Origin: Okeania sp. KiyG1
GTDB taxonomy: Bacteria; Cyanobacteriota; Cyanobacteriia; Cyanobacteriales; Microcoleaceae
NCBI RefSeq assembly: GCF_014132355.1
Contig: NZ_BLZO01000135.1
Span: forward strand, 1 to 44,681
Length of the DNA stretch: 44,681 nt
Direction of reading: 5' to 3'
Part shown: piece by piece, positions 44,046-44,681 of the stretch
Position numbering within the stretch: the stretch's first letter is position 1
Layout of the letters: every line of letters begins with the position of its first letter
Position numbers and translations under genes: made by a program
The notes under the pieces: model-generated
The model's input: the letters and a program-made list of their open reading frames with translations, nothing else
Databases searched by the model: none
Told to the model about the DNA's origin: nothing

Positions 44046-44681
44046 TTATAGATTAATAATTTTATTTATTTCTGATGCTTTTCTAGTCCCTTCAGCAACT
44101 TTTAGCGTATACAAACTTGCTTCTGGAGTTACATATAAAGGAGTTCCCTCCAGTAAATGTTCAATTACCATTTTTGTATCTTTAGCAAATAAACCACGCC
44201 GCGCGCCCACTTCTATAGTTTGTGTTTTTTCTCCCTGCAATAGTTGGCCTTGTTTAGGAGTAAAAATTAATGTGCCTGCTTCCCCGTAAAGAGTAAAAGT
44301 GTTTTCTGAGAGCCAAAATGTTTCACCTTTGCCATAGACACTTTCCCCAATAACACCATTGCTAAATCTTAACTGGGCACTACACAAACAAGCATTATAA
44401 AGGTCTGCTTCAGTGTACCAAAATTGACTTTGGCAATTGACATTATCAACTTGACCAAATAGATCGGTAAACCTATGCAAACGAGAAAGCGCTCCCATAA
44501 AAGGAAAGCCAAATAATGAAGGCTGATAAGTCCATTTTACAGGTGCTGGCTGTTTAGAATTGATTGTAATGTAACGAGCGTAAAAGACTTTACCAATAGC
44601 TGATAAAGATTGTTTGATAGCATTATGGAGACCGCCAAGAAGCTCAATATGTTCGACGTGCAATAGCTTATTTTTCTTAGC
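44046..44681 (-). CDS. bvdR: Biliverdin reductase (Gfo/Idh/MocA fold), C-terminal part, cut by window end
   Basis: About 212 residues; the frame stays open to the window edge, so the N-terminal NAD(P)-binding domain is missing here. LLHVEHIELLGGLHNAIKQ, VFYARYITI, QPAPVKWTY, FGFPFMGALSRLHRFTDLFG, YGKGETF and GARRGLFAKDT match cyanobacterial BvdR (Synechocystis Slr1784 type) as I remember it. The enzyme reduces biliverdin to bilirubin with NADPH and affects phycobilisome pigment metabolism. A general Gfo/Idh/MocA oxidoreductase is the alternative. Confidence 0.82.
   Translation of the reverse strand, partial: AKKNKLLHVEHIELLGGLHNAIKQSLSAIGKVFYARYITINSKQPAPVKWTYQPSLFGFPFMGALSRLHRFTDLFGQVDNVNCQSQFWYTEADLYNACLCSAQLRFSNGVIGESVYGKGETFWLSENTFTLYGEAGTLIFTPKQGQLLQGEKTQTIEVGARRGLFAKDTKMVIEHLLEGTPLYVTPEASLYTLKVAEGTRKASEINKIINL

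Overview
The window is from a cyanobacterium, most likely a filamentous, repeat-rich marine type of the Trichodesmium/Okeania kind (genus is inference). The evidence is ndhL beside a DUF3007 gene and trpA, a biliverdin reductase gene, GAF/PAS-rich cyclases, about a dozen HIP1 octamers (GCGATCGC), low GC and long gene-poor spacers. Housekeeping genes are intact: 2-Cys peroxiredoxin, recN, rnz, tRNA-Leu(UAA), ndhL, trpA, a phosphoribulokinase-family kinase, an RluA-type pseudouridine synthase, ilvH, ridA and (cut by the window end) bvdR.

Layout: 0-1.7 kb holds a peroxiredoxin and a frameshifted peroxiredoxin relative. 3.4-5.9 kb holds a diguanylate cyclase whose first GAF domain has both cysteines of a DXCF cyanobacteriochrome, with one frameshift before the GGDEF domain. 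6.0-7.0 kb is a decayed IS200/IS605 tnpB. 7.0-10.4 kb has two small genes and a CyaB-type adenylate cyclase. 11.0-12.8 kb is recN. 12.8-15.8 kb is a nest of repeats inside an Rpn-type nuclease pseudogene. 15.8-24.9 kb carries mostly single intact genes (rnz, tRNA, ndhL-DUF3007, trpA, kinase). 25.0-27.1 kb is a tandem triplet of methyltransferase genes. 27.2-29.5 kb has a 48-aa membrane protein, the pseudouridine synthase and ilvH. 30.1-32.7 kb is a CAP/cadherin/RTX surface protein. 33.2-36.9 kb is a PAS-rich adenylate cyclase with one frameshift. 37-44.7 kb has ridA, a voltage-gated K+ channel gene split by a repeat, a frameshifted methyltransferase with a nearby duplicate fragment, a radical SAM gene and bvdR.

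The spacers are the most unusual part. More than twenty short tandem arrays have a 7-bp period but very different unit sequences. They sit among several dispersed repeat families that I could align within the window: (A) a composite 'heptad-tailed' repeat with a conserved ACCGAAAAATTGTGG end and a heptad array at the other end, one copy of which splits the K+ channel gene; (B) a MITE with CAGGACTTACGCA ends and perfect 5-bp target duplications at all three copies; (C) a MITE with GTAAGCATTCAGC ends, one copy inside the Rpn pseudogene with an 8-bp duplication; (D) a TACCAATTT-ended element nested in C; (E) a 43-bp double hairpin (GGTCGA...TCGACC) with compensatory changes; (F) a TCCTCCGGAGGA-type palindrome, one of which is an in-frame 24-nt insert in tnpB; (G) AGGGGCGAA/TTCGCCCCT hairpins; (H) CCCACCCCTAACC/GGAGGGG hairpins.

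Functionally the window is heavy in second-messenger signalling: one c-di-GMP synthase and two class III cyclases, all with multidomain sensors. Four otherwise healthy genes each carry one or two single-base frameshifts, mostly at homopolymers. This may be real decay, slippage-based switching, or sequencing error, and the sequence alone cannot decide.
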